Shown here piece by piece: positions 1-11,790 of a stretch of 64,000 nt of DNA; within the stretch, counting starts at the first letter, position 1, and each line of letters begins with the position of its first letter. The notes beneath the pieces were generated by a model. That model searched no databases and was not told the DNA's origin. It saw only the letters and a list, made by a program, of their open reading frames with translations. The position numbers were made by a program, and so were the translations under genes. The DNA comes from Theobroma cacao (Eukaryota; Streptophyta; Magnoliopsida; Malvales; Malvaceae): assembly GCF_000208745.1 (NCBI RefSeq), contig NC_030851.1, forward strand, positions 16,852,688 to 16,916,687. The letters are read 5' to 3'.

Positions 1-190
1 CCGCGCGTGCACGCGATGTGGGGGATGCACATGCCGGTGATGATCGGTGCGGGAGTGTGGATGATCATATTGCTTGTGCGAGATTTAAGGGATGCACACG
101 GGGGTATTAGCTATGCACGATGTGCGGGATGCACACGATGACTTAAGTTATGTGCACGATGTGGGTGTTGCACATGAGCTGGGTGAGGCG
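1..190. repeat. GTGCAC-type minisatellite (dry-type) in L1 LTR
   Basis: Imperfect units of roughly 30-40 bp share a core like CACGATGTGGGGGATGCACA. The same array sits at the equivalent place in the L1 copies near 35950-36130 and 62460-62640. The periodicity creates open frames rich in Cys, Val, His and Met or in Thr, Pro and His, which are not genes. Confidence 0.75.
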
Positions 191-207
191 GTGGTGGTAT
201 TGGTGGT

Positions 208-211
208 TATA

Positions 212-244
<33 letters not shown>
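208..244. repeat. (TG)n(TA)n microsatellite
   Basis: A run of alternating TG followed by alternating TA. A comparable AT-rich dinucleotide tract follows the minisatellite in the other L1 copies, for example near 10994, 11200 and 36160. Confidence 0.9.
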
Positions 245-400
245 GCAATAGAAAGTTCATGAATATGGTATATAGTTGTAATGTATGTGAAATCTTGCAT
301 ATTGAACCTTGGAAATTGCTAAGTATTTTCAAGTTGATTTTGTTATTACAGCAGAATGGCCTTTTCTTGATATAATGAGAACTTTCTTTTTGGTGTTCTG

Positions 401-715
401 TTTCTCGCTGCAGCGAGAAACTCTCAGGTTGGGAGGCTAGCTACAGTCCTGTAACTCACTGCAGCGAGAATACATTATCGTTGCAGCGAGATGTCTACAA
501 GTGGTTTCGCTGTAACGGGAATTTATTCTCGCTGCAGCGAGAAACCTTCTGTCGTGCTTGCTACCTTGTTTGGTTTCTGCCCTATTTTCCACTTCTTTAA
601 CATCATAGTTGATCATGGACTTCCAACATCAAAGAATTAATTTATTAAGTTTGAAATAAGGGGTTTTAGAGAAAAACTCAGCCAGTGAGAATGCCTTTCC
701 GCTGCAGCGAGGATC
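401..715. repeat. CGCTGCAGCG palindrome cluster
   Basis: Several copies of the motif CTCGCTGCAGCGAGAA and near variants lie at irregular spacing. The perfect 18-bp palindrome TTCTCGCTGCAGCGAGAA is at 526-543. The cluster recurs at the same relative position in every L1 LTR that is long enough to show it. Confidence 0.85.
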
Positions 716-1498
716 AGTCATGTCACGGCCCAAATTCCAGAGCCATGACCGACGCATGGGCCAAAAGGGCATAGCCCACTAGGCCCAAGCAAGCCTTTCT
801 ATGGAAACCTATTCGTTAATCCATTTGTCCACCATTATCTCTAAGGTCTGCAATTCATAATTTTCAATAATAATTATTCGGGAATAATTCATGGCAACCA
901 AGCATATACCATTCTCAAAATAGGTTTATCATTTACTAGCCCTAGACAACACTATTAATCAAACCAAACATACAAGGTTTACAACAAATCTCACAGTTTT
1001 CATTTAAACATTCATATATAAATATACATACAATAAACCTTTTACTATCAGCAGAGTGACTCAGGGCGTGAGTACTATCATTGAGTGTCATGGTAAACCT
1101 ATCAAAATATGAATACGAGGAAGCGCCCCGACCTAGGATCCAACTACCTCCGAACCTGGAAAACTAAAACATGAACTTGAAAAGAATGAGCATAAACCCA
1201 GTGAGTGAACATAGGAAGGGAAAAAGCAAACAATAAGGAAAGTTTTTAGGAAACGCGATGCACTTATGTTAAAAATAATGCAATTTATTCTTCGAAAACC
1301 ACACTCAATGCTATGATGTCTTTTAACTCATTTTGGAAATATTTAAGAATATCAATTTTCAATATACAATTCAAACACATTACATTTTCCAAAAATCTCT
1401 ACTCTATAGGACAGGTGCACATGCATATAAAAATTCATGTATACATTATGAATATTAAATAAATAAATATTTCAAACGTACACCAAGGTCATCCCCAC

Positions 1499-1760
1499 AC
1501 TAGTCACCATGGCTCCACACATACACCCGCCAACCTCAACTAAGCTCATGTGCACTCCTACACCGCACATAGCTAATATCCTCATGTGCACTCCCACACC
1601 CCACATGGCAATTATCATGTGCACTTCAACACCACACATGGCATATGTCATCATGTGCACTCCCACACCGCACATGGCATGTATCATCAGCGTGTGCACT
1701 CCCACACCGTACACCACCATCACCGTCATGCACACTCCCACACCGCACTCGCACGGTTAT
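1499..1760. repeat. Minisatellite in L1b 3' LTR
   Basis: About six imperfect units of 36-45 bp share a core close to ATGTGCACTCCCACACCGCA. The array produces overlapping open frames on both strands with repeated CTPTPHMA-like or MCGVGVHM-like residues. These come from the tandem repeat and should not be called proteins. The 5' LTR at 16062-17623 lacks the array. Confidence 0.85.
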
Positions 1761-3308
1761 AGTTATCATTCAATATTACTTTTCAAGGCATAGCACACAT
1801 AATAACATGTAACAAGAATCTTTGCATAATAATACATTCCACATAATTCATTATTTTATTAGTCATAGACATGGTTGCACAGTCCAACATTCAATGAAAA
1901 TAATATTAATCATATTGCCACTAGTTTAGAACATCTCAAGATTTCCAATGCATCACATGCCACAATTCAATTGGCAATTCAACATAATATTTTGAACACA
2001 TAATTCATCACATTCTACGTTTGACAACATAGAAATATCACTTGTGAAAGGCTTGTTCCCATGCATAATTTTTTTAAAAGAGTCAACCAAAGTTATTCAA
2101 GTACTTTATTCAACACATATGCATTTGTTCAAAACATTTTAAATGCAAGTTCACTCACCCATTTTTTTTTTATCAAATCCGAACTTTGACTAGTGCTCCA
2201 CGTGGAAACGTGAGGTCTTGTTGGAACCTATCACACACAATTAGCATCACAACCAACCTAATTCACATGAATATAAATCCAAATGCTATTTCCACAATTA
2301 AACTTTACTAGTTCTTCTTGACTAGTTTTCAATTACCACTTGACTAGTCAACCTAATACTAACTCCACCATTTTCATAACACTCCATTTATTACTTCCAT
2401 TTTCCAGCACTATATCATCCTTATAATTCATAACTCCACACTTAATTAATTTCTTTAGTGACATCTTACACCAACACAATGCACTTTACTAATTTAGTCA
2501 CCCACACCACTAGTTCAACCATGAATCACCATAATTATCAATCATTTCTCCCTCTAACAATCTTAACCCATCAAAACAGCCCCTAATTCCCGTTTCAAAT
2601 ATCAATTTACTTGTAAATTAACAAAGCCAACATTCTAGTCACTAGCTAGTCATTTATTTTCATCACTTTAGTCACACTAGTAGTAAATCCTCACTTTTTC
2701 ACCATAATTGTCAAGACCCAAATTTCGAGCCATGACCGGCGCATGGGCCCAATGGACGTAGTCCACTAAGCCCAAGCAAGCCTATTAATCTGACATATTC
2801 ATCATTCGATCATAAACTACTAAGTCACATTGCCACCTCATACTGGCATACCAAACAAGTTTATATACAACGTCTATAATATGTATCTTAATAATTTGCA
2901 TTAGGTTTGTCTATGCACAACAAAAGAATACTCGACTTCTAGCGGAGGGACTCAGACGAATGTACAGCTACTGAATGCCAAGACACCTACCAAAAGATGG
3001 GTACAAGTCTACGAGGACACCTCGTCCTAGTTACCAGCTGCCTCATGATCTGAAAATATGAAGTTGAAAAAAGTGAGTATAAATCTAGTGAGTGAACAAG
3101 GAAGGGAACCATAAGGAATGTTTAACGAATTCATGATGCATTCTTTTTCAAAACAATGCAATTTGTTTTTGATCTTATTAAAAACCCCTCATGTAAACCC
3201 CACATAAGTAAATCACTTAATGAAAAGAGTCCATGCTCAACAAAGGTTTTGGAGAGTGAAAACTTTAATAGCATTCATGCGAATCAAGTCAAATAAACAA
3301 TGGGTCCT

Positions 3309-3690
3309 CACTGCAGCGAGAATGCCTTTCCGCTGCAACGACACTTGACTTTAATTATCATCTAGCTGAGGGTTTCTCACCAAACCTCCTCATTTTAAAC
3401 TTAATTCATTTATTCCTTAATGTTGGAAGTCCATACTCAACTATGGTACCAAAGAAATGGAAAATAGGGTAGCAACCGAGCCAAATAAGGAGAAAAATAT
3501 AAAGTTTTTCATTGTAGCAAGATTGAATCTCGCTGCAGCAAAATTTTAGGTTTCAAAGCAGAAAGTTTCTCATTGTAGCGAGAATGAATCTCGCTGCAAC
3601 GAGAAGCTACAGTAACATTCTCGCTACAACGAGATTCCTTGCCAGCACCACCCCTCCAAACCCAAGAGTTTCTCGCTGCAGCGAGAATCA
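3309..3690. repeat. CGCTGCAGCG palindrome cluster
   Basis: Many variants of TCTCGCTGCAGCGAGA are spread over about 380 bp, with a perfect 18-bp palindrome at 3670-3687. Several degenerate forms show C-to-T or G-to-A changes (CATTGTAGCGAG, TCGCTACAACGAG). That pattern is typical of methylated CpG decay. Confidence 0.85.
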
Positions 3691-3892
3691 GAACATCAAG
3701 GAAAAAGTTTTCTTTTCCCTCAAAACAAAGCCATCCTGCTAAATAACAAAGGCCACATGTAACAAATGCAAATTCCCAAATTTCAACAAATTAAATGCTC
3801 ACATTTTTGCATTTACAACCATATATCATATATGTATATATATGTATATATATAGATATTAATCATCATATACACCCTCCATCATCATCATC

Positions 3893-4030
3893 TCATATGC
3901 AACGGCTTATGCGCACTCCCACTCGCACATAGTCGGGTCAGCAACGGCTTATGTGCCCTCCCACTCACACATAGTCGGGTTAACAACGGCTTATGTGCAC
4001 TTCTACTCGCACATAGCCGAGTCCACATCA
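3893..4030. repeat. Minisatellite, 'CTCGCACATAG' type
   Basis: Three units of about 43-45 bp have the core CAACGGCTTATG followed by CACTCGCACATAG. The same type, inverted, occurs at 11031-11160 in the opposite-strand L1 copy. It differs from the GATGTGGGGGATGCACA type in other L1 copies at the same site. Confidence 0.8.
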
Positions 4031-6026
4031 ACATACAAAGAAGCACCCAATGCATATCATGCATACTATCATATTTTGATAACACATAGCCCATTGTATA
4101 GCACATTTTCACAATATAAAATCACTTCACCAAAGGCTTGTTCCCAAGGTACATTTTCAAAGACAAGTTGGATAAAATCATTCACGTTCCCCAAAACAAG
4201 TTTGAAATACAAGTCCACTCACCGATTTATTATTGAGCCTTTAGCTGACTCTAATTCCCTTAATGATCCAATTGGGGTAATGGGGCTTCGTTAGAACCTA
4301 GAATCACATTAGCATCAGCATTATGTTAATTCACACACTATAAACCCTAAAAGCTATCTCTTAACTAGCTTTCAATTGCCATTTTAAATGGCTATCTATG
4401 TTCACTACCTAATCACATTAGAGTAAATACACAATCTCAACAATAAACTCACAAATCAATCACTAAACATTATCAACACTTAAAACTCAATTCTAATTTA
4501 CTACTCACCTTGATAGCTTTGTAACTTTGAAATTCTTTCCAACAATTTCCAAGCTTATTTTAGGGATTTCTTTTTTTTCTCTCTCTAAACACTTAGCTAG
4601 TGAGAGAAAGTATGGAAGTAGGATTTTTTAAGGGTTTTAAAGTGAGAGAGTGAAAGAATACAAGGGTTCTAGTCAAAAGGGCTCAAACGTATGAAAACTA
4701 TAGCTAGAGAGAGAAAATTATGCAAGCTCCATATCAAGCTTCCATGGAGGTTGGAAGCAACGTGAGATGGAAGAAGAAGAAGAAGAAGACAAGCTGTTAG
4801 AAATTCAAGAAGCTACTAGAAGGAGAAGATATTTATAGCTCAAGCTTATCCATTCCCTTGAAATTACCAAATTGCCCCTCCACAAATTAGCTTATTCTCC
4901 TCCAATCTTTTATGCACTCTTTTTATCCTTTTGACACTTGGACAAGGTCCATAATGGTCTAGACATGCTTGGGTTCATGAAAACTTAAAATTCTAACCCG
5001 AGGTGAAAAATGACCATTTTGCTCCTATCATGAAAATTATTATCATTTCTAGTTTTCTTCATGTTTTCATCATTTCACATCATTTATGCGGCCTTATGCC
5101 TATTTAGACCTTAAAATATCATAAAACTTTCTTCTGGGAGTTTATTAGACAAAATGACGAAACTACCCCTGGCCTATGTTATTGTGTCTATGCCTAGTTA
5201 CAAGCCTATAGAGGTTGAGGTCTCACAATAATATAATTCATCAACAATAAAACAACCCACAAATCTAATTATTAACCATCATTAACAAACTTAAAAATCA
5301 ACCCTAACCCATTACTCACTTTGGTAGACTTGTAGTTGAATTTTCTAGGTGAGGATTAAAAAGGGGAAAATTCCTTTAAGAGTTTTCAAGCTATTTTGAA
5401 GAGTTTTTCTCTCTAAAAAGTTCAGCTAGTGAAAGAAAGTGTAGAGAAAAACTTTTTGAGGGTTTTTGAGGTGAAAAAGTGAAAGAGCACAAAAAATCCT
5501 ATGAAAAAATGTACAAAAACATGAAATTTGGAGTTAAAATGAGAAAGTTATGGAAGTTTCAAAGATGGCCTCCATGGAAGATGGAAAGTTTGAAATGAAG
5601 GGGGGAAATGGGAGGAAGAAGGAGAAAGTACTACAAGGTGTTGGAAATTGAGATATTTATACCTAGGATTGACAAAAGTTTCAATTATTTACGAAAATGC
5701 CATTGACAAATTTACTTTGTCTTCTTTTTTTTTCTTTTTTTTGTGCAATCTTTTTACTCTTTTGACATTAAGAAAAGGCCCACAATAAATTAGAGGTACT
5801 CGAGTTTATGAAAACTTAAAAATTTAGACTTGAGATGTAAAATTACCATTTTACCCCTAAGGTGAAAATCTCTCTCTTTTTTTCTTTTTTTTATATAAAA
5901 ATAATTTATTGAATCCCGAATATAAAATATTTGTTAAGACTCACCAAGAAGAAAATGATACCATTGTTGGTCCACGTCACCACTATTACGTTACTTTACT
6001 CGTATATTAAAATTTGGGGTATCACA

Positions 6027-6060
6027 TTTTCTCCCCCTTAATAAAAATTCGTCCTCGAAT
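6027..6060 (-). other. Polypurine tract and pol-end relic of the LARD-like element
   Basis: Read on the minus strand, ATTCGAGGACGAAT is followed by TTTTATTAAGGGGGAGAAAA and then directly by the LTR start TGTGATACCCC. The purine run is the expected plus-strand primer. The preceding block is a familiar end-of-pol motif in long-LTR gypsy elements, here without an attached reading frame. Confidence 0.85.
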
Positions 6061-6760
6061 TTTATCAAGCTTGATTAATCTATATCTTTCTAATAGGCGT
6101 ATATGTAAACTCCCACCTTATCCCGACTTATTGAGTTGTCTTTCCACTTGCGTACTTATGTCATCACCTTGTGGAAGCCACAACATCAAAGTGCAATCTA
6201 TCATAGCTTGTTTTCTCAAGAATAGTCTATATTGGGATTATCTTTCTTTAACGTAGGTACACAGACACCTCAAGTAGGTTCGATAGGTGCGGCATGAAGA
6301 CTCGTCTACCCATAACCTTTTTACCTTATCGAAAGTTGCAATTGGTGTGAGACCCCAACCTCTATAGGCTTGTAACTAAGCATAGATGTAATAATACGAA
6401 TCAGGAGTAGTTTCATCATTTTCTCTAATAAGCTCCCAAAAGAATGTTTTATGATATTTTAAGGTCTAAATAGGCATAAGACTACATAAATGACGTGTAA
6501 TGATGAAAACACGAATAAAACTAGAAATCATAATAATTTTCATAATAGGGGCAAAATGGTCATTTTGCACTTGAGTCAAAACTTTTAAAAGTTTCACAAA
6601 CCTAAACATGTCTAGACAATTATGGACTTGGTCTCAGTGTTAAAGAGTAAAAAGATTGCACAAAAGGTTGCATGAGAACAAGCTAACTAGTCAATGGCAT
6701 TTTTATAATTTTAAGGGAATGGATAAGTTTGGCCTATAAATATCCTTCTTCCAACAGCTT

Positions 6761-9700
6761 TGAAATACCCCATACTTTGATATGGTGATAAATAAAGTTG
6801 ATCAAATGCAAATTGAGGTCAATTAAAATGTTTAGAAGTGATAAAAGACGAAATGAGTAGTTTAGGATAAAATATTTCGCAAGTGAGAAAATAATAATAA
6901 TTTTATCGGAGGAGAATTTGTGAGATAAAAGGCGATTTGGAAGTCAAGTGAGGCATAATAAGGTATTTTGGGTACCAAGGAGACAAGATAAAATTTTTAG
7001 AATAAAATAATATTTTATTAATAAAATAATATTAAAATATTAATATTTAGCCGGATGTCGAAGTCAATCAAGAAGGAGGATCATATGGTTGATCCAAGTG
7101 GGGGAGAAGATGACAAGCCCGACTCTACAGAAATATTTGTGATGACATACATGTGGTGGATAGCATGTTTACATGCTAAGAGAGTCTTGAAAAATTTACA
7201 AAAGTCGGTATTGTACCTAGAGGTACAATAAAGTTGATTTAAGCCTCGAACTAGATCAAATAGAGAATTTACAATGAAATTAAGAATTTTAAAGTCCCAG
7301 AATGGGTTAATATGGTGATTCGGAGTTCGAGGATCAATTTGGAGTCAAACTGGAATTTTCGCTATCTAGGGGCAAAATGGTCATTTGCCACCTGGGGACA
7401 AAATGGAAATTTTTAGAAAAGATTTTTGGCCCCATTTGACTTATTGGAGTAAGATTTGAGGTTTAGAAGTGAAAAATTTTAATTTCGGTATAATTTGGAG
7501 TAAAAGGGTAAAATGGTAATTTTGCCATCCGAAATCAAAAATTTAATTTTTGAAAGGATTTTGATCAAATTTAATTATTTGGAGTGTGAAATGAGTATGA
7601 GGAGTGCAAATTATGCATTATGGCAAATTTTCAATTTTTGGGGCAAAAATGTAATTTTTGAAAAGTTCGGGGGCAAAAGTGTAATTTTGAAGAATTTGCT
7701 CCACCAAAACTTTGGAAAAATCTGGAAATTTCACTTAAGACTTGGATAAGTCAAAGGGAATGCATGGTGGAAAAAGTAGGACAAATGGATGGCTAGAAAA
7801 AAAAATGAATTAATAAAATATTTAAAATATGAATAAAATAATATTATTTCATTAAACAATAAAAAAGGCATAAAAAAATCAGCCCACCCATTCTTCTTCT
7901 TCAACATTCGGCCAAGCAAGAAACAAGAGAGAGAAAGGAGAAAATAAAACCCTAGCTAAGAAATTTAAAGGGAAAATAGGTGGAAATTCAAAAATCAAGT
8001 GAAAAAAGGTAACATTTCTTAAATTTGTCTTGTGCTTTACCTTTCCCATGCATTTTCCATCATTTTTCATGGTTGAATCATGTGATTTGAGGATGATTTG
8101 AATTCTGGTCATATGGGTTTAGAGAGAGAAAGTTGTTAGATAAATTTGATTTTGAGCTATGTTAGTGTTTAGTGTTAGTTTAGCATGTTTATGAGTAAAA
8201 CAACAAGAAAAATATTTATCTTCTCCATGAATTTCCCTAGGCCGAATCTAGCCAATGGTATGTGAGGATGAGGTTGACTTTATTTTAAGAGAATTGGGTG
8301 GAAAAATGATGAATTATGAGGTTGGAAATTAAATGGGAATTTTCGGTGCAATAAATTGAAATTTTTACCCACTAGGGGTAAAAGCGTAATTTATAGTCCG
8401 GACTGATAAATTGGACCAAATTCACAGTCATTGAGGTATTGTGGATATAATTGGATAATTGAAATTGAAATGGATGGAATTGGAGTCGAATTGGGGATTT
8501 TAGGAATTTACACCGTGTATAGGCGAGTTAGGTCGGACACCGCAATTAAGCGATTGTCTAGACATTTCAAATCCTATCTAGTGCATACGCATGGATAAGA
8601 GCCTGAAATAATTTATGATAAATTGACACAATTTATTGAATTTTGTGTCATGGATTATGGATAGGTGGTGAGTCAATTGTTTCGGGTAAGAGACTGCACC
8701 CGAGGGCGGAAGATAGGAGTATTTCTACTCCTAATACTGTGAGTAAACTTATTATCGTCTTAATTATCTAGAGTAGTTTTATACAACTGTGTGATTTTAT
8801 GAAAAATGGGTTTAAATGGTAAATTGCTATGTTTTAAGAGAAATTGTGATTTTATAAAATGATTTTATAAATTTTCTGGAAAATCGAATATTGGTTTTGA
8901 AAATAGAGTAATTGGAGACTGCTAGTTTGTGTTGCAAATTTATGGTTTTGAATTGAATGGCTTATGACAATAAATGAGCATGAATGGCTAAACTGATTTT
9001 GGTGTTAGAATTATTTATACTGTGTATTCAGCCTTGAGAGGCTAGGTTGCGATAAATTGCCATGTCATGCTAGAATGAATTTTATTGATTGGTGGATTAT
9101 ATATTAATTATTTACTGCAGAGGGGGTTCCGTGGACCAGCCTATTAGAGGGGCACGGTAAACTCCATTATATTATTACCTCGAACGGAGAGGCGCGTAGG
9201 GTATCTCCTGGGGTATAGCTTAGGGTTCACTTCACGCCAAACCACCACGTGAAGGGGAACTCAGCCAACGCCAAGGAACGGCTGTATTTTTTTCAAACAA
9301 AAATATATTTTAAGTGTATACAAAATTTTAACAGCCTTGGCGGACTCGGTTAGATGCCCTGCGCAAGGTATCACCGAGTATGAGTTTTGGCACGAGCCAA
9401 AGTTTTAAGAAATTCATAAGCCAAGTTGATTACTCGATTTTTATGGATTGATTTTATTTGGTTGAAATGAGTTGAAAGGTAATGAAATTACAGTATGATG
9501 ATTTATTTTAATTGTCTCCATTTACTCGACTTTAGATAGTTTAGATGGTATCTGTTTACTCACTGGGATTTTATAATCTCACCACCCTCATTTCCTCACA
9601 TTTCAGGCTCGGGGAATTCCATAGTTAGCTGACTTTGACAAGGACCTTCATTTGGACTCGAATCGGTAAAAGCTGTAGGTTTCCAGCTTCCGATGCATTT

Positions 9701-10219
9701 TGGATAGATGTGGGCCCACGTGTCACTGTAAAAGAAATTTTATGCTTTGGTTATTTGCTTTATAGTATATATGAATATAATTATCTTTTACGCTATAAGA
9801 ATTATGTACCGATAGTTTTATGAAAATTATTTTACAAGAAAATAGTTTATTTTATTGAATATTTTTATTATATTCAAATGGTCAAATTTTCACTTCAAAT
9901 GAACGTTTTAGATACTTAATTTTTTTTAAATCATTAAATATATATTTTCGGCTTACCTACTACATTTTTAGCAAGTTTCGAGGTTTTCGACAAAAATGAC
10001 GAAAATGCCCCTGTGAGCCAAAAAAAATGTTATGTTATGATTTGGAAATGATTTGTAATCCTTCGTATTTTGATTATTTGATAACTATTGCTCACTGGGG
10101 AAGTGCGAAAGCTGATACGAGAGCCTTGCGAGGTTTCGATCGACATTCGGGGTGAAGAATGTTTGTCGAGGCTTCGCGGCGGTTGTCACGGGCTCGATGG
10201 GGAGTTCTGGGTCGTGACA
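6761..10219 (+). mobile_element. L2 long-LTR element (solo LTR or deleted element)
   Basis: It starts TGAAATACCCC and ends GTCGTGACA with the duplication AGCTT at 6756-6760 and 10220-10224. Removing the element restores the L1 sequence exactly (CAACAGCTTCTTCTCC). The part from 7111 onward is collinear with the minus-strand L2 copy at 36479-39474. The first 350 bp are extra and end in a purine-rich tract, GTGGGGGAGAAGA, directly before TGACAAGCCC. That looks like the end of an internal region plus PPT joined to a 3' LTR. No gag-pol coding is visible. Confidence 0.8.
7111..10219 (+). repeat. L2 LTR proper
   Basis: About 3.1 kb, from TGACAAGCCC to GTCGTGACA. It is collinear with the reverse complement of 36479-39474, which starts TGTCAAGCCC. 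Shared landmarks are the block near 9120-9170 (GACCAGCCTATTAGAGGGGC) and the block near 9560-9610 ending CACATTTCAGGC. There are no credible ORFs. Confidence 0.75.
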
Positions 10220-11030
10220 AGCTTCTTCTCCCATTTTCCAGCAACTTGTCTTCTTCTTCCTTCTTCCCTCTCACGTTTCTTTAAAACCTCCATAGAAGCT
10301 TGATATGGAGCTTGCATAATTTTCTCTCTCTAGCTTTAATTTTTCATACCTTTGTGCCCTTTTGACTAGAACCCTTGTATTCTTTCATTCTTTCACTTCA
10401 AAATCCTTGGTAAAGCTTATTTACATACTTTCTCTCACTAGTTGGGCATTCTTGAGAGAGAAAGAGAGAATTACCCCATTTGTTTGGAAGCTATTGAAAG
10501 GGAATTCAACTATAAAGAAACCCACGGGTGAGTGATGAACTAAGCTCAATTTTTAGCTGTAGAAAATGGCTAGTAATTGGGATTATGAGTTGTTTTATTG
10601 TTAAAGATGTTCATTCATTTTATAGTGATTTAGATAGTGAACATAGATAGCCATTTAATGTGGCCATTGAAAGATAGCTAAGAGATAGCTTTTAGGGTTC
10701 ATAGTGTGTGAATTGACCTATTACTTATGCTAATGTGATCTTAGGTTCTAATGAAGTCCCATCCTTCCAATTGGATCATTAGGGGAATTAGAGTCAGCTA
10801 AAGGCTCAACAATACATCGGTGAGTGGACTACCTATCAAAACTATTTTGGGAATGTGACTGTTTTGTACAAAGTGTTTGAATGATTTTATACAACTTTTC
10901 TTAAAAATGAGTGCCTTGGAACAAGCTCTTGAGAAATGGTTTATGTTGTGACATGTGACTATTATTGATTCATGCACTACCACATTGTGTTGATATATAT
11001 ATATATATGAATATATTGTTGTGTAATGAC

Positions 11031-11160
11031 ATTGACTCGGCTATGTGCGAGTAGGGAGTACGCATAAGCCGAGGATGACCCAATTATGTGCGAGTAAGGA
11101 GTACGCATAACCCGGTGATGACCCAGCCATGTGCGAGTAGGGAGTGCGCATGAGCTAGTG
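11031..11160. repeat. Minisatellite, 'ATGTGCGAGTAGGGAGT' type
   Basis: Three units of about 40 bp have the core CATGTGCGAGTAGGGAGT followed by GCGCATAAGCC-like sequence. It occupies the place where other L1 copies carry the GATGTGGGGGATGCACA minisatellite. Confidence 0.8.
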
Positions 11161-11389
11161 ATGATGATGATGGCATGGTGTGCATGATGATGATGGGTAT
11201 ACGTATACATATATACATATGTAAATATGTGTGATATAGGAAATTAATGAGTAATGGTATATGGTTGTAATGCATGTGAAACTTGACATGTTAAACTGTG
11301 GAAAATTGTTATATGTTTCATGTTGGTTTGGACATTTCAGCAGGGTGGGTTTTCTTTGGAAAAAGGGTAAATTTTTCATTGGTGCCCTG

Positions 11390-11790
11390 TTTCTCACTGC
11401 AGCGAGAATCATTTTTGCTACAGTGAGAAACTTTAAGGTTTGGAAGGATAGACTAGCCAGAAACTCACTACAGCGAGAATGCATTTTTGCTGCAGCAAGA
11501 ATGACACTGTAGCTTCTCGTTGTAGCGAAATTCATTCTCGCTGCAGCGAGAAACTTTCTATTTCTGGTTTACAATTTCACTACAGCGAAAAACTTTCTGT
11601 TTCTGGGTTACAATTTCGCTGCAGCGAGATTCAATCTCGCTGTAGTGAAAAACTTTCTGTTTTGTCTCCTATCTTGTCCAATTGCTGTCCTATTTTTAAC
11701 TTTTTTGCTACCATATATGAGCATGGACTTCTAACATTAAGGACTAAATGAGTTAAGTTGAGAAACCCTTTCAGCTGCAACGAAGATTCG
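11390..11790. repeat. CGCTGCAGCG palindrome cluster (densest copy)
   Basis: About ten motif copies lie in 400 bp. The perfect 18-bp palindrome is at 11535-11552. Variants include CACTGCAGCGAGAA, GCTACAGTGAGAAA and CGCTGTAGTGAAA. The open frames through the cluster read CSEKLSxSGLQF-like repeats and are artefacts. Confidence 0.85.

Larger units (their letters stand above)
1..720 (+). mobile_element. L1 long LTR, 3' portion, cut at both ends
   Basis: This stretch matches, in order, the second half of the complete L1 LTR at 61240-63969. It has the GTGCAC-type minisatellite, a TG/TA microsatellite, a block ending in CAGAATGG, then the palindrome cluster. It runs off the left window edge. It stops at 720, where the L1b LTR of the next element begins with TGTCACGGCC, so the last part of the LTR is missing here. 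There is no coding content. Confidence 0.8.
2709..5227 (-). mobile_element. L1 solo LTR nested in L1b 3' LTR
   Basis: It begins TGTCAAGACCC and ends AGGTCTCACA on the plus strand. It is flanked by the 5-bp duplication ATAAT at 2704-2708 and 5228-5232. The length is 2519 bp. It contains a palindrome cluster at 3309-3690 and a short minisatellite at 3893-4030. Neither a PBS nor a PPT lies next to it, as expected for a solo LTR left by LTR-LTR recombination. Confidence 0.9.
721..6026 (-). repeat. 3' LTR (L1b), interrupted by a nested L1 solo LTR
   Basis: The LTR starts TGTCACGGCC at 721 and ends GGTATCACA at 6026 on the plus strand. Its net length is about 2.78 kb once 2709-5227 and one TSD are subtracted. 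Its outermost 90 bases resemble the 3' end of the L1 LTR (GGCCCAA...AAGCCCAAGCAAGCC), so L1 and L1b are related. Unlike L1 it has no CTGCAG palindrome cluster. It contains a minisatellite at 1499-1760. Confidence 0.85.

Noticed and set aside
401..715. CRISPR-like array
   Set aside because: The repeats are short, irregularly spaced, degenerate and lie in an LTR of a eukaryotic retroelement; no spacers of constant length.
1472..1793. Overlapping ORFs on both strands with repeated CTPTPHMA-like / MCGVGVHM-like residues
   Set aside because: They follow a tandem DNA repeat in an LTR; similar frames appear at every minisatellite copy and none is conserved as protein.
7513..8112. Small ORFs on both strands inside the L2 LTR
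   Set aside because: Not preserved in the second L2 copy at 36479-39474.
11155..11751. Several overlapping ORFs with CSEKLSxSGLQF repeats
   Set aside because: Translation of the palindrome cluster; periodic but non-coding.
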